A DNA stretch of 32,138 nt. It comes from Phycisphaerae bacterium (GTDB taxonomy: Bacteria; Planctomycetota; Phycisphaerae; Phycisphaerales; UBA1924). This document shows, in pieces, positions 25,881 to 32,138 of the stretch. Position numbers and translations under genes: made by a program. Positions within the stretch are counted from its first letter, which is position 1; the number at the start of each line of letters is the position of its first letter. The stretch is taken from positions 1 to 32,138 of the forward strand of contig JAUHYE010000032.1 in assembly GCA_030426395.1 (NCBI GenBank). The letters run 5' to 3'. Below the pieces are notes generated by a model. It saw nothing but the letters and a program-made list of their open reading frames with translations. It made no database searches and had not been told where the DNA came from.

Positions 25881-26456
25881 ATGCCGTTCGAGAAGGACGT
25901 GCTGACGACCGGTGAAGTAGCGGAGATCTGCAAGGTCGCCCCGCGAACGGTGAGCAAGTGGTTCGACTCCGGGGAACTGGAAGGTTATCGGATTCCGGGG
26001 TCCAAGGATCGCCGGATCCCCTTGCCGTCCCTGGTCAAGTTCATGAAGAAGCACCGGATGCCCATGGACGGGCTGAAGACCACCGGCACCCGCGTGCTGC
26101 TGGTCGACAGCGACCCGGCGGTCATCGAGGGACTGGGCAGCATCATCGCCGAGCAGACCGACTACGAGGTCTCGACGGCGACCACGAGCTTCCAGGCCGG
26201 CATGCTCTGCGAGAAGCTGCGGCCGCACGTGCTGCTGCTGGACATGCACCTGGGCGAGAACGAGGCCCAGCAGGTCGTGCAGATGGTTCGGTCGAACGAT
26301 CACCTGGCGATGACCCGCATCGTGGCGCTCAGCAACCGCCTGACCGACGGCCAGGCCCAGGGCCTCAAGGGCCAGGGCTTCGACGCCTTCCTCCGCAAGC
26401 CCTTCCCGGCTCGCGAGGCGCTGCGGATCATCGAGGCGATGACGTCGATGGTGTGA
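25881..26456 (+). CDS. MerR/excisionase-like HTH protein with C-terminal receiver domain
   Basis: A 191-residue regulator with the reverse of the usual response-regulator order. Residues ~7-60 form an HTH_17-type helix-turn-helix with wing (LTTGEVAEICKVAPRTVSKW, then GYRIPGSKDRRIPL). Residues ~70-190 form a receiver with acidic residues Asp76 and Asp78, phospho-acceptor Asp121 (VLLLDMHLGE), Ser151 and Lys173 (LRKPFP), so it should be phosphorylatable. It probably binds DNA in response to a phosphorelay; the nearby kinases (six-PAS hybrid, orphan phosphotransfer candidate) are possible but unproven partners. GAGGT lies six bases before ATG 25881; the open frame continues upstream without a plausible start. 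A strong terminator follows 28 bp after the stop. Confidence 0.88.
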   Translation: MPFEKDVLTTGEVAEICKVAPRTVSKWFDSGELEGYRIPGSKDRRIPLPSLVKFMKKHRMPMDGLKTTGTRVLLVDSDPAVIEGLGSIIAEQTDYEVSTATTSFQAGMLCEKLRPHVLLLDMHLGENEAQQVVQMVRSNDHLAMTRIVALSNRLTDGQAQGLKGQGFDAFLRKPFPAREALRIIEAMTSMV

Positions 26457-26484
26457 ATCGAGTCCGATCCTGGATCGGAGAATG

Positions 26485-26521
26485 ACAAGCCCACGTCGAC
26501 GGACGTGGGCTTGTTTTGTTT
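26485..26521 (+). terminator. Strong intrinsic terminator after the HTH-receiver gene
   Basis: ACAAGCCCACGTC (26485-26497) pairs perfectly with GACGTGGGCTTGT (26502-26514), a 13-bp stem with loop GACG, followed on the plus strand by TTTGTTTC. The convergent M42 peptidase gene ends at 26541; on its strand the T run is weak, so the terminator mainly serves the regulator. Confidence 0.9.
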
Positions 26522-26540
26522 CGACATGGACCAACTCGGT

Positions 26541-27644
26541 CTACAACGTCGAGAGCGTCGCGGCGACGATGTCCCGCGCGGCGGCGAGGTCGCGGCGGTC
26601 GATCATCTCGGTCACGGTGTGGATGTAGCGCGTGCCGCAGACGATGCCAACGGCCTTGGCGCCGGCGGCCACCTGCTGGGCGGCGGCGCCATCCTGACCG
26701 CCGCGAGCGAGGATCGTGCGCTGGTACGCGATGCGGTTCTTCTTGGCGATCGCCTCGACCTGATCGACAAGGTCGTAGTTGGCGATGAAGCTGCCGTCCT
26801 GCACGTGCAGGCCGAAACCCTTACCGTGCTGCGTGACGGCCTCGGCATCGGGAACACCCGGGGTATCGCATGCCAGCGAGACGTCGATACCCAGGCCGAT
26901 ATCGGGCTTGACGGCGTACGCCGCGGTCTTGGCGCCGCGAAGGCCGACCTCTTCCTGGGTGGTGAAGGCAACGACGACCTCGCAGGCGTGGCCCTTACCG
27001 CTCTTGTGCAACTTGCGGATGCTCTCGATGCCCAGCCAGCAGGCGAATCGGTTGTCGAGGGCCTTGCTGACGACCTTGGTGCCGATCTCGATGAGCGGCT
27101 CGTCCATGACGACGTAGTCGCCGATGCGGACCTTCTCCTTCACCTCGTCGGCGGGCATGCCGGTGTCGATGAAGAACTCCTTGACCTCGGGAACCTTCTT
27201 GCGCTCGTCGTCGCCCGAGATGTGGATGGGCCGGCCGCCGGGGTTCATGACGGCTTTGAGGTCTCCGCCGCTGGTGCAGACCAGGACGCGGCGGCTGAAG
27301 AGGTTGCGCGTGTCGAAGCCACCGGCGGGGTTGACGCGGATGAAGCCCTTGTCGTCGATGTGGCTGACGTAGAACCCGATCTCGTCCATGTGGCTCAGCA
27401 GCATGACGCGGGTGGCATCGGACTTGGCCGAACTCGTTTTCTTCTTGGTGGTCTTCTTCTTGGACGATCCCTTGGGCTTGGGGTGACGCGTGCAGATGAG
27501 CGAACCCATGGGATCGGTGTACACCTCGTCGAAGAGGCCCTCGACCTCTTCCTCGATCAGGGCGCGGACGCGCTCCTCGCGGCCCGGCACGCCGGGGGTC
27601 TCGCAGAGTCGCTTGAGCAGGTCGATGTTCAGGTCGTCTTTCAC
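26541..27644 (-). CDS. M42 family zinc aminopeptidase with a lysine-rich insertion
   Basis: A 367-residue member of the M42 (glutamyl aminopeptidase / FrvX / TET) family, which as large cytoplasmic assemblies trim peptides from the N-terminus. Metal-site motifs are present: HMDEIG (His85, Asp87), ALDNRF (Asp197), the catalytic pair TTQEEVG (Glu231, Glu232), IDVSLACDTP (Asp254) and the late TRYIH. Just before the first metal ligand, residues 55-76 form a low-complexity loop with nine Lys among Ser and Thr (GSSKKKTTKKKTSSAK), which I do not know from the family. GTG 27644 is the start: GGAG lies five bases upstream and KDDLNIDLLKRLCETPG matches the family N-terminus; the open frame to 27746 is an upstream extension. 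Confidence 0.92.
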   Translation of the reverse strand: MKDDLNIDLLKRLCETPGVPGREERVRALIEEEVEGLFDEVYTDPMGSLICTRHPKPKGSSKKKTTKKKTSSAKSDATRVMLLSHMDEIGFYVSHIDDKGFIRVNPAGGFDTRNLFSRRVLVCTSGGDLKAVMNPGGRPIHISGDDERKKVPEVKEFFIDTGMPADEVKEKVRIGDYVVMDEPLIEIGTKVVSKALDNRFACWLGIESIRKLHKSGKGHACEVVVAFTTQEEVGLRGAKTAAYAVKPDIGLGIDVSLACDTPGVPDAEAVTQHGKGFGLHVQDGSFIANYDLVDQVEAIAKKNRIAYQRTILARGGQDGAAAQQVAAGAKAVGIVCGTRYIHTVTEMIDRRDLAAARDIVAATLSTL

Positions 27645-27728
27645 GGCTTCTCCTTCGCGATGCGTTTTGACCGGGGGTTTCCGGCCATGGGTAGGCCCCC
27701 AGTCTATGGCCCAATCGCCTCGGGGGCT

Positions 27729-27734
27729 TAACAT
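27729..27734 (+). promoter_or_regulatory. Candidate -10 box for leaderless ygfZ
   Basis: TAACAT ends five bases before the ATG at 27740. No Shine-Dalgarno at normal spacing is seen. An out-of-frame ATG overlaps the box at 27733 and is disregarded. Confidence 0.42.
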
Positions 27735-27739
27735 GGACC

Positions 27740-28873
27740 ATGGCAACCCAGAGTCCCATGCTGGACCTCTACAGAGAGTCCGAAACCGCCCTGCACCCGT
27801 ACGGCGACCCGGCCCGCGGGCTGCTCGTGCCGATGGTGCACGAGCACGTCGAACTCGAGTACGCGGCTATTCGGAAGGGCTGTGGGCTGGTCGATATGCC
27901 CCAACGCGGGACCATCGAGGCCACAGGCACGGACCGGCTCGCGTTCCTGAACAACCTCATCACACAGGAACTGAAGAATCTGGAGCCCATGCGCAGCGTG
28001 CGGAGCTTCTGGCTGAATCGCAAGGGACGCATCGAGGCGGACCTGCGGCTGTGTGATACCGGCGAGCGTGCCATTGTCGATGTCGACGCGCTCGTGGCGG
28101 CGAAAACCGCAGAGGCGCTGGCGGAATTCGTGTTCGCCGAGGACGTGACGCTGACCGACGCCAGCGAGTCGATGCACCGGCTTGCGTTGCACGGACCACG
28201 CGCGGCGCAGGTGGTCATGGCAGTGGCCGATACAGACGAGCATGTGGCGCTCGAGCCGGGTCGGGCAATGACCGTGATGGTGCGCGGCGCGCGCGTGCTG
28301 CTGGAGCGTGAGGACAGCGCGGGCGAGGTGGGATTGGTGCTCACGATGCGCACCGAGCACGCGAGGGCTGTGTACGACGCGCTCGCGGGTGTGGAGGGGG
28401 TGCGCCCCTGCGGCTGGATGGCGTACAACATCGCACGCATCGAGGCGGGGTGGCCGTTGTTCCAGATCGATTTTAACAACGACAACCTGCCGGCCGAGAC
28501 GGGCGTGCTGAAGGATCGCGTGTCGTTCACCAAGGGCTGCTACTTGGGTCAGGAAGTCGTGGCGCGGATGCAATCGCTCGGCAAGCCCAAGCAGGTGCTC
28601 GTGGGGTTGCGATTGGGTGCGGGGCAGGACGCGAGGCTGCCCGAGGAGCGGGCGGCAATCTACCCGGAGGTGGATTCGGAGAAGTCGATCGGCACTGTGA
28701 CCAGTTCGACCATCGCGCCGATGCTCAGCGCCTCGCCTGTCGCGTTGGCGCAGGTGCGGACGGCCCACGCCGAAGCGGGGACGACGCTCTACGTCGAGGC
28801 AGAGGGCGAGCGGGTGGCGTTCGAGGTGCAGCCTCAACTCGCGTTCTGGTCGGCCGAGCCCGCGCGGCAGTAG
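27740..28873 (+). CDS. ygfZ: YgfZ/GcvT-like folate-binding protein
   Basis: YgfZ (IBA57 in mitochondria) is a tetrahydrofolate-binding relative of the glycine cleavage T protein that helps build or repair certain Fe-S clusters, such as those of radical-SAM enzymes. The 377-residue protein has the family signature KGCYLGQEVVARMQ with Cys267, which separates YgfZ from true GcvT. Upstream parts fit the T-protein fold: GLVDMPQRGTIEATGTDRLAFLNNLIT, FWLNRKGRIEADLRL and LPAETGVLKDRVSF. ATG 27740 has no Shine-Dalgarno; TAACAT ends five bases upstream. The last 40 bp overlap the 3' end of the convergent ribD gene. No glycine-cleavage genes are nearby, which supports the YgfZ reading. Confidence 0.92.
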   Translation: MATQSPMLDLYRESETALHPYGDPARGLLVPMVHEHVELEYAAIRKGCGLVDMPQRGTIEATGTDRLAFLNNLITQELKNLEPMRSVRSFWLNRKGRIEADLRLCDTGERAIVDVDALVAAKTAEALAEFVFAEDVTLTDASESMHRLALHGPRAAQVVMAVADTDEHVALEPGRAMTVMVRGARVLLEREDSAGEVGLVLTMRTEHARAVYDALAGVEGVRPCGWMAYNIARIEAGWPLFQIDFNNDNLPAETGVLKDRVSFTKGCYLGQEVVARMQSLGKPKQVLVGLRLGAGQDARLPEERAAIYPEVDSEKSIGTVTSSTIAPMLSASPVALAQVRTAHAEAGTTLYVEAEGERVAFEVQPQLAFWSAEPARQ

Positions 28874-29982
28874 GTCAGTTCGACGTCTTCGCCCACGCGC
28901 CGGACGCGGCCCAATCTCAACCTGACGCCGGCCGAGAGCGCCGTGGCGACCCGCCCCACCGCCACGGCGCGGGCGAGCTCGTCGCCGAGCAGCAGCGGCG
29001 CGATGTAGGCGATGGCCGTGTCCACGACATCGGCCTCGAAGAGCGAGCCGAGCAGGCCCGCGCCGCCTTCGACCATCACGGTGCACACGCCGGCCTGCTC
29101 GTGCAGCATCTTGAGCGTGCCTTGCAAATCCAGCCCACCCGGGCCGGCGGGGCAGCCCAGGATGCGGCAGCCCGCCTTGGCAAGCTCGGCACGCTTGGTC
29201 TCGCTAATGGCCGCGGTGGCAAGCTTGGATTCGCAGCAGATGACCGTGGGCGTGTCCTTCGCGGTTCGCACGAGTTGGCGATCGAGGGGGATGTCCAGGT
29301 CGGCGTCGAGCACGACGCGGATCGGTCGCTTTCGCGGGTGGCCGTGGCGGACCGTGAGGGCGGGATCGTCGGCCATCACGGTGCCCATGCCGGTGAGGAT
29401 GGCGTCGACGCGGCCGCGCAGGGCGTGGACCCGGCGACGCGAGCCGGCATTGGAGATCCACTGGCTGTCGCCCGCGCGGGTGGCGATGCGGCCGTCGAGG
29501 GTCTGGGCCCATTTGGCGATGACCCAGGGGCGGCCTTGCTCGATGCGATGGCGGAACGGCGCGCTGACGGCCATCGCGAGCGGGCTTGCGTCGCTGTGTC
29601 GCACGTGCACGCCGGCTTGCTGGAGCGCGCTCGCGCCGCCCTGGGCCAGGTGGTTCGGGTCGGCGGCAGCGTAGACGACTTCGGCGATGCCCGCTTGGGT
29701 CAGCGCCTCGGTGCAGGGTGGCTGCTTGCCGGTGTGCGAGCATGGTTCGAACGTGACATAGGCGGTCGCACCGCGAGGATCGTGGCCACGCGTGCGGGCG
29801 TTCTCCAAGGCCCGACGCTCGGCGTGCGATGCTCCAAATTCCCGGTGCGCGCCGAAGCCCAGCACCTCGCCGTCACGCGCGATAACGCAGCCCACCATGG
29901 GGTTGGGCTCGACACGCCCCATGCCCAGCAGCGCGAGACGGGCGGCGGTATCCAGCATTTCCTTGTCGAGCGACGTTGGCAC
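28834..29982 (-). CDS. ribD: Bifunctional riboflavin biosynthesis deaminase/reductase
   Basis: RibD deaminates the GTP-derived pyrimidine and reduces its ribosyl side chain, the second and third steps of riboflavin synthesis. The 382 residues hold both halves. The deaminase has the zinc ligands in HAERRA (His53, Glu55 proton shuttle) and PCSHTGKQPPC (Cys81, Cys90). The NADPH-dependent reductase shows KWAQTLDGRIA, SQWISN, GMGTVMADDPALTVR and VMVEGGAGLLGSL. The start is GTG 29982, supported by a TACCCT box ending five bases upstream; ATG 29958 is an alternative but has AAGGA only one base away. It overlaps the end of ygfZ by 40 bp. Other rib genes are not in the window. Confidence 0.95.
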   Translation of the reverse strand: MPTSLDKEMLDTAARLALLGMGRVEPNPMVGCVIARDGEVLGFGAHREFGASHAERRALENARTRGHDPRGATAYVTFEPCSHTGKQPPCTEALTQAGIAEVVYAAADPNHLAQGGASALQQAGVHVRHSDASPLAMAVSAPFRHRIEQGRPWVIAKWAQTLDGRIATRAGDSQWISNAGSRRRVHALRGRVDAILTGMGTVMADDPALTVRHGHPRKRPIRVVLDADLDIPLDRQLVRTAKDTPTVICCESKLATAAISETKRAELAKAGCRILGCPAGPGGLDLQGTLKMLHEQAGVCTVMVEGGAGLLGSLFEADVVDTAIAYIAPLLLGDELARAVAVGRVATALSAGVRLRLGRVRRVGEDVELTYCRAGSADQNAS

Positions 29983-29987
29983 CCGGC

Positions 29988-29993
29988 AGGGTA
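29988..29993 (-). promoter_or_regulatory. Candidate -10 box for leaderless ribD
   Basis: The minus strand reads TACCCT, ending five bases before the GTG at 29982. The box is only three of six to TATAAT but has the T, A and T of the TANNNT pattern. No Shine-Dalgarno is present for this GTG. Confidence 0.35.
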
Positions 29994-30009
29994 GGGAATG
30001 AGGGTTGGC

Positions 30010-30648
30010 CTATGCCGTGTGTGACGCCAGGGTTGCGACGACACGCCACAGGCCTGCGGACCACTGGGCTTCGAGTTGGCATTCCAGCCGCTCGGCGATC
30101 TGGCGAGCAACTGCGGGCAATCGGGGCGGCATCTCGGCATCGCCTCGAGCCGTGATCGTGATCGTCGAGGGGTTGCTCTCGGCGTAGATGGTGACCAACT
30201 CGGGTACGGGCTCGCGCATCTGGATCTCGATTGCCAGCAGGATCGACAGGGTCAGCATCGTGAGGCCCTGCGACGACACCGGCAACGCCATGCCCGGCTC
30301 GCTGGGCCCTTCGATCTTCGTGCCCGGGCGGGTCACGGCCTTCATGAGGTGCCTCACCTCACGCCACCACTCGGTCGGGACGACAGCGCCGCTCGCATGG
30401 CCCGCCTCGACCGGGCGAACGTTTGTCAATGCCGACCGGCAGCCGTTGACCATGTCCATGAGGTCGTCGACGCGCTCGGCAAGCTCGGCGGGGCGACCGC
30501 CGCCCTGCATGACTTCGGCTACGAGCTTCTGGCTCGGGTAGAGCACGTTGCCCAGGTCGTGGCGGATGGACTTGGTCCACCGCGAGATGAGTTCGAGCCT
30601 CTCGGCAACTTCGGTATCCAGGCGACTCGTGTCGATCGTGGTCGTCAA
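30010..30648 (-). CDS. Orphan DHp-like protein, candidate ChpT/Spo0B-type phosphotransferase
   Basis: A 212-residue soluble protein. Its first ~75 residues resemble a histidine-kinase dimerisation helix pair: WTKSIRHDLGNVLYPSQKLV has an H-box-like HDLGN with candidate phospho-His30. The second half (GLTMLTLSILLAIEIQMRE, PSTITITARGDAEMPP, GLWRVVATL) looks like a worn HATPase fold without a clear N-box or glycine-rich G-boxes, so ATP binding is doubtful. That combination is the plan of ChpT and Spo0B, which move phosphate between response regulators. The start is TTG 30648, with AGGAG seven bases upstream. Direct neighbours (ribD, RNase HII-like) give no partner; the HTH-receiver protein and hybrid kinase elsewhere in the window are candidates. 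Identification is tentative. Confidence 0.6.
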   Translation of the reverse strand: MTTTIDTSRLDTEVAERLELISRWTKSIRHDLGNVLYPSQKLVAEVMQGGGRPAELAERVDDLMDMVNGCRSALTNVRPVEAGHASGAVVPTEWWREVRHLMKAVTRPGTKIEGPSEPGMALPVSSQGLTMLTLSILLAIEIQMREPVPELVTIYAESNPSTITITARGDAEMPPRLPAVARQIAERLECQLEAQWSAGLWRVVATLASHTA

Positions 30649-30655
30649 GCTGATA

Positions 30656-30660
30656 CTCCT
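30656..30660 (-). promoter_or_regulatory. Shine-Dalgarno fixing a TTG start
   Basis: AGGAG on the minus strand, seven bases before the TTG at 30648; no ATG or GTG is suitably placed. Confidence 0.65.
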
Positions 30661-30770
30661 GCTCTGGTGCCTCGCTCACACATCCAGACGCACCACACGG
30701 TGGCTGGCTGCGAGCAACGCCCCCGATCAGAGCGAACAGCATCGTTCGACTCGGGCCTGGGCTCGTAATA

Positions 30771-30799
30771 ATCATATTCGGCCACGGTGCGAGCAGCAA
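30771..30799 (-). promoter_or_regulatory. Possible sigma-70-type promoter for the orphan phosphotransfer gene
   Basis: On the minus strand TTGCTG (30799-30794) and TATGAT (30776-30771) are separated by 17 bp. The -10 matches TATAAT at five of six positions, the -35 at three. It would give a leader of about 115 bases before the TTG start at 30648. It lies in the AT-richest part of this gap. Confidence 0.4.
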
Positions 30800-30820
30800 G
30801 CCGGGCTGGATACGGCCGAA

Positions 30821-31804
30821 TCAGGCCAATCGGATCAGCGCTCGTCGCTCTTCGGCACTGAGGGCCCCGTCCATGTCGGCAAGCCATCGGCGGGCGTCGG
30901 TGGTGTAACCGGCGGTCGGCCTGACACCCTCGCGACGCCCACCCCAGTAGGCGTTGAAACGTTCCATGCTGAGTTCACGGACAAGTTTGGCCTGCATCGA
31001 CGCGAGGGCGACGGGGAAATGCTCGTCCTCGGCCTTGGCCTGCACACGGATGCGGGCATTGGGAAGATCGACGAACTCGTAGGTGCTCGCTTCGGCGGCC
31101 TCGGCGAGCGTTCGCAAAGGACTGCCAAAGGCCTGTGATAATGCCGACTCGTAACGAGTACGGCCACCTTGGCGATCGAGGACGATGCGGGTGTGGACCT
31201 GGCCGTACTCGTCGATTGCGTTCTGGATCAACTTGAGAATGTGCGGCGCGTGCTCGGCAATGGCGGCCAGCGTCGTGTTGGCCTTCGAGCGGCCGCCGGC
31301 GATCATGGCGTTGAAACGGGCCTCGTCGGTACGCGAAACGCGGAGCAACTCGCACGAAACGCCGGCCCTGGCCATCGCGCGAGAGAGCATGTTGGCGGCG
31401 ATCTTCGTCTCGACCGCATCGGCGTGCCAGGGACAGGCCATTGGCTCGCCCGCGTACCAGCCCGGCTCGCACGGAGCGACACCCAGGGCCGCGAACAGTT
31501 CGCCGTCGTGGCCGGGCAGCGAGCCCGTCATCGCGTGCAGGAAGCCCAGGACGCTGCGCTCGGCTTCGGCCAGCCGCCCGTGCCCCTGGGCCATGGGCTT
31601 GCACAGCTTCTTGCTGTCGGCGACCGCCAGGCGTCGCTTCTTGTCGCCCGGGGCTTTGCACACCGCCCCACGAAGCAGGCTCCAGACGTTGGGGGCCCGC
31701 TCCTGCGGCTGCCAGCCCTCGACGCGCACCGCCGCCACGCCCACGCACAGGGGGCCGAGCATTGGGCCGTAGCCGGCTTCGTCGATGCCGATGTAGAGGA
31801 GCAC
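30821..31804 (-). CDS. RNase HII-like protein, enlarged, with altered GRG motif
   Basis: A 327-residue protein whose N-terminus is that of RNase HII: IGIDEAGYGPMLGPLCVGV with the catalytic pair Asp8-Glu9, then ADSKKL at 62-67. Further on, RIVLDRQGGRTRY probably holds the third acidic ligand, and KAEDEHFPVALASMQAKLVREL matches the region of the last ligand and the conserved AK(V)xR helix. RNase HII removes ribonucleotides from DNA. Two departures stand out: the protein is far longer than usual RnhB (~200 residues), with an insertion between the DSKKL and DRQGG parts, and the substrate-sensing GRG motif reads GYG. GTG 31804 follows AAGGA by six bases; a frame open to 31993 is not used. It may be an RNase HII relative with shifted activity. 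Confidence 0.75.
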   Translation of the reverse strand: MLLYIGIDEAGYGPMLGPLCVGVAAVRVEGWQPQERAPNVWSLLRGAVCKAPGDKKRRLAVADSKKLCKPMAQGHGRLAEAERSVLGFLHAMTGSLPGHDGELFAALGVAPCEPGWYAGEPMACPWHADAVETKIAANMLSRAMARAGVSCELLRVSRTDEARFNAMIAGGRSKANTTLAAIAEHAPHILKLIQNAIDEYGQVHTRIVLDRQGGRTRYESALSQAFGSPLRTLAEAAEASTYEFVDLPNARIRVQAKAEDEHFPVALASMQAKLVRELSMERFNAYWGGRREGVRPTAGYTTDARRWLADMDGALSAEERRALIRLA

Positions 31805-31865
31805 GGTGCATCCTTGCAGCCATCGGGACGCCAGCAAGCACCGACCCTGTCGCTTACCAGCAACG

Positions 31866-31871
31866 TACAAT
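31866..31871 (+). promoter_or_regulatory. Candidate -10 box for leaderless ispG
   Basis: TACAAT, five of six to consensus, is followed by exactly six bases and the ATG at 31878. No Shine-Dalgarno fits between. No clear -35 was found. Confidence 0.55.
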
Positions 31872-31877
31872 CGCCCG

Positions 31878-32138
31878 ATGCAATCCCCACGCCCGACCCG
31901 ACCCATCTTCGTTGGCAACCAGCGGACCGGCATCCTCCAGATCGGCGGCGGGCTGGACGGCACGCGTTCGGCCCCGATCAGCGTCCAGACCATGACCGCC
32001 GGCTACACGCACGACATCGACGGGTGCGTGGCGGAGATCCACAAGCTCCAGTCGGCCGGGGCGGACGTCGTGCGGGTGGCCGTGCCCGAGAAGAAGGACA
32101 CCGAGGCCCTCAAGGAGATCCTGGCCCAGACCAGCGTG
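31878..32138 (+). CDS. ispG: 4-hydroxy-3-methylbut-2-en-1-yl diphosphate synthase, N-terminal part (cut by window edge)
   Basis: IspG (GcpE) is the Fe-S enzyme of the penultimate step of the non-mevalonate isoprenoid pathway. Only the first 87 codons are in the window, and the frame is open to the last base. They show the conserved opening of the TIM-barrel: PISVQTMTAGYTHDIDGCVA, then EIHKLQSAGADVVRVAVPEKKD. The Fe-S cysteines lie in the missing C-terminal part. The gene is divergent from the RNase HII-like gene with a 73-bp gap. The ATG has no Shine-Dalgarno but has TACAAT six bases upstream, so a leaderless message is likely. Confidence 0.9.
   Translation, partial: MQSPRPTRPIFVGNQRTGILQIGGGLDGTRSAPISVQTMTAGYTHDIDGCVAEIHKLQSAGADVVRVAVPEKKDTEALKEILAQTSV

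Noticed and set aside
31805-31993. Upstream extension of the RNase HII-like gene over the divergent ispG start
   Set aside because: Family homology begins at the GTG 31804 (LLYIGIDEAG) with AAGGA six bases before it; the extension has no ribosome site and lies antisense to ispG.

Overview
The window is one stretch of GC-rich chromosome (GC not counted; clearly well above half) that is almost entirely coding, with 26 protein genes called and no RNA gene, insertion sequence, integrase or CRISPR array seen. The best fit is a planctomycete of the class Phycisphaerae. The M14 carboxypeptidase ends in a two-repeat GC-type dockerin-like tail, there are several prepilins with Ala rather than Gly before the cleavage site, and the RNase HII-like protein carries DEAGYGP. 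This placement is inference from gene style, not from a marker gene.

Layout. 1-5600: the end of a PTS enzyme I fused to an EIIA domain, a GNAT acetyltransferase, glmS, a 21-bp tandem repeat array in the glmS upstream region, and a coupled pair made of an exported protein of unknown function and a prepilin. 5662-10140: a six-PAS HWE-type hybrid histidine kinase, thiG and a small tautomerase. 10208-16380: a secreted M14 carboxypeptidase, a SpoIIE/RsbU-type membrane phosphatase behind a cobalamin adenosyltransferase, and recJ on the opposite strand. 16389-22888: a six-gene minus-strand cluster, read in the order pseudopilin, pseudopilin, GspH-like minor pseudopilin, small single-span membrane protein, secretin, TPR lipoprotein. 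23221-25392: an exported HEAT-type protein with a degenerate receiver domain, followed by a clear terminator. 25881-32138: a HTH-receiver regulator with its own terminator, an M42 aminopeptidase, ygfZ, ribD, a ChpT/Spo0B-like orphan phosphotransfer candidate, an RNase HII-like protein and the start of ispG.

The genes look like housekeeping functions (amino sugar, thiamine, riboflavin, cobalamin, isoprenoid, Fe-S maintenance, DNA repair) mixed with envelope and signalling genes. The most distinctive block is the pseudopilin-secretin-TPR lipoprotein cluster. It looks like the outer half of a type II secretion or type IV pilus machine, with a candidate pilotin next to its secretin, but no ATPase, platform protein or prepilin peptidase is in view. 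Its secretin carries a second copy of its N-terminal short domain at the far C-terminus.

A second pattern concerns gene starts. Starts fall into two sorts: those with a good Shine-Dalgarno sequence, and seven starts with none that have a TANNNT box ending 5 or 6 bases before the start codon, as expected for leaderless mRNAs. The clearest case is the 17-bp gap between recJ and the cobalamin adenosyltransferase gene, where overlapping boxes sit exactly 6 bases from each ATG. Everything here was read by eye; no database search or structure prediction was run.
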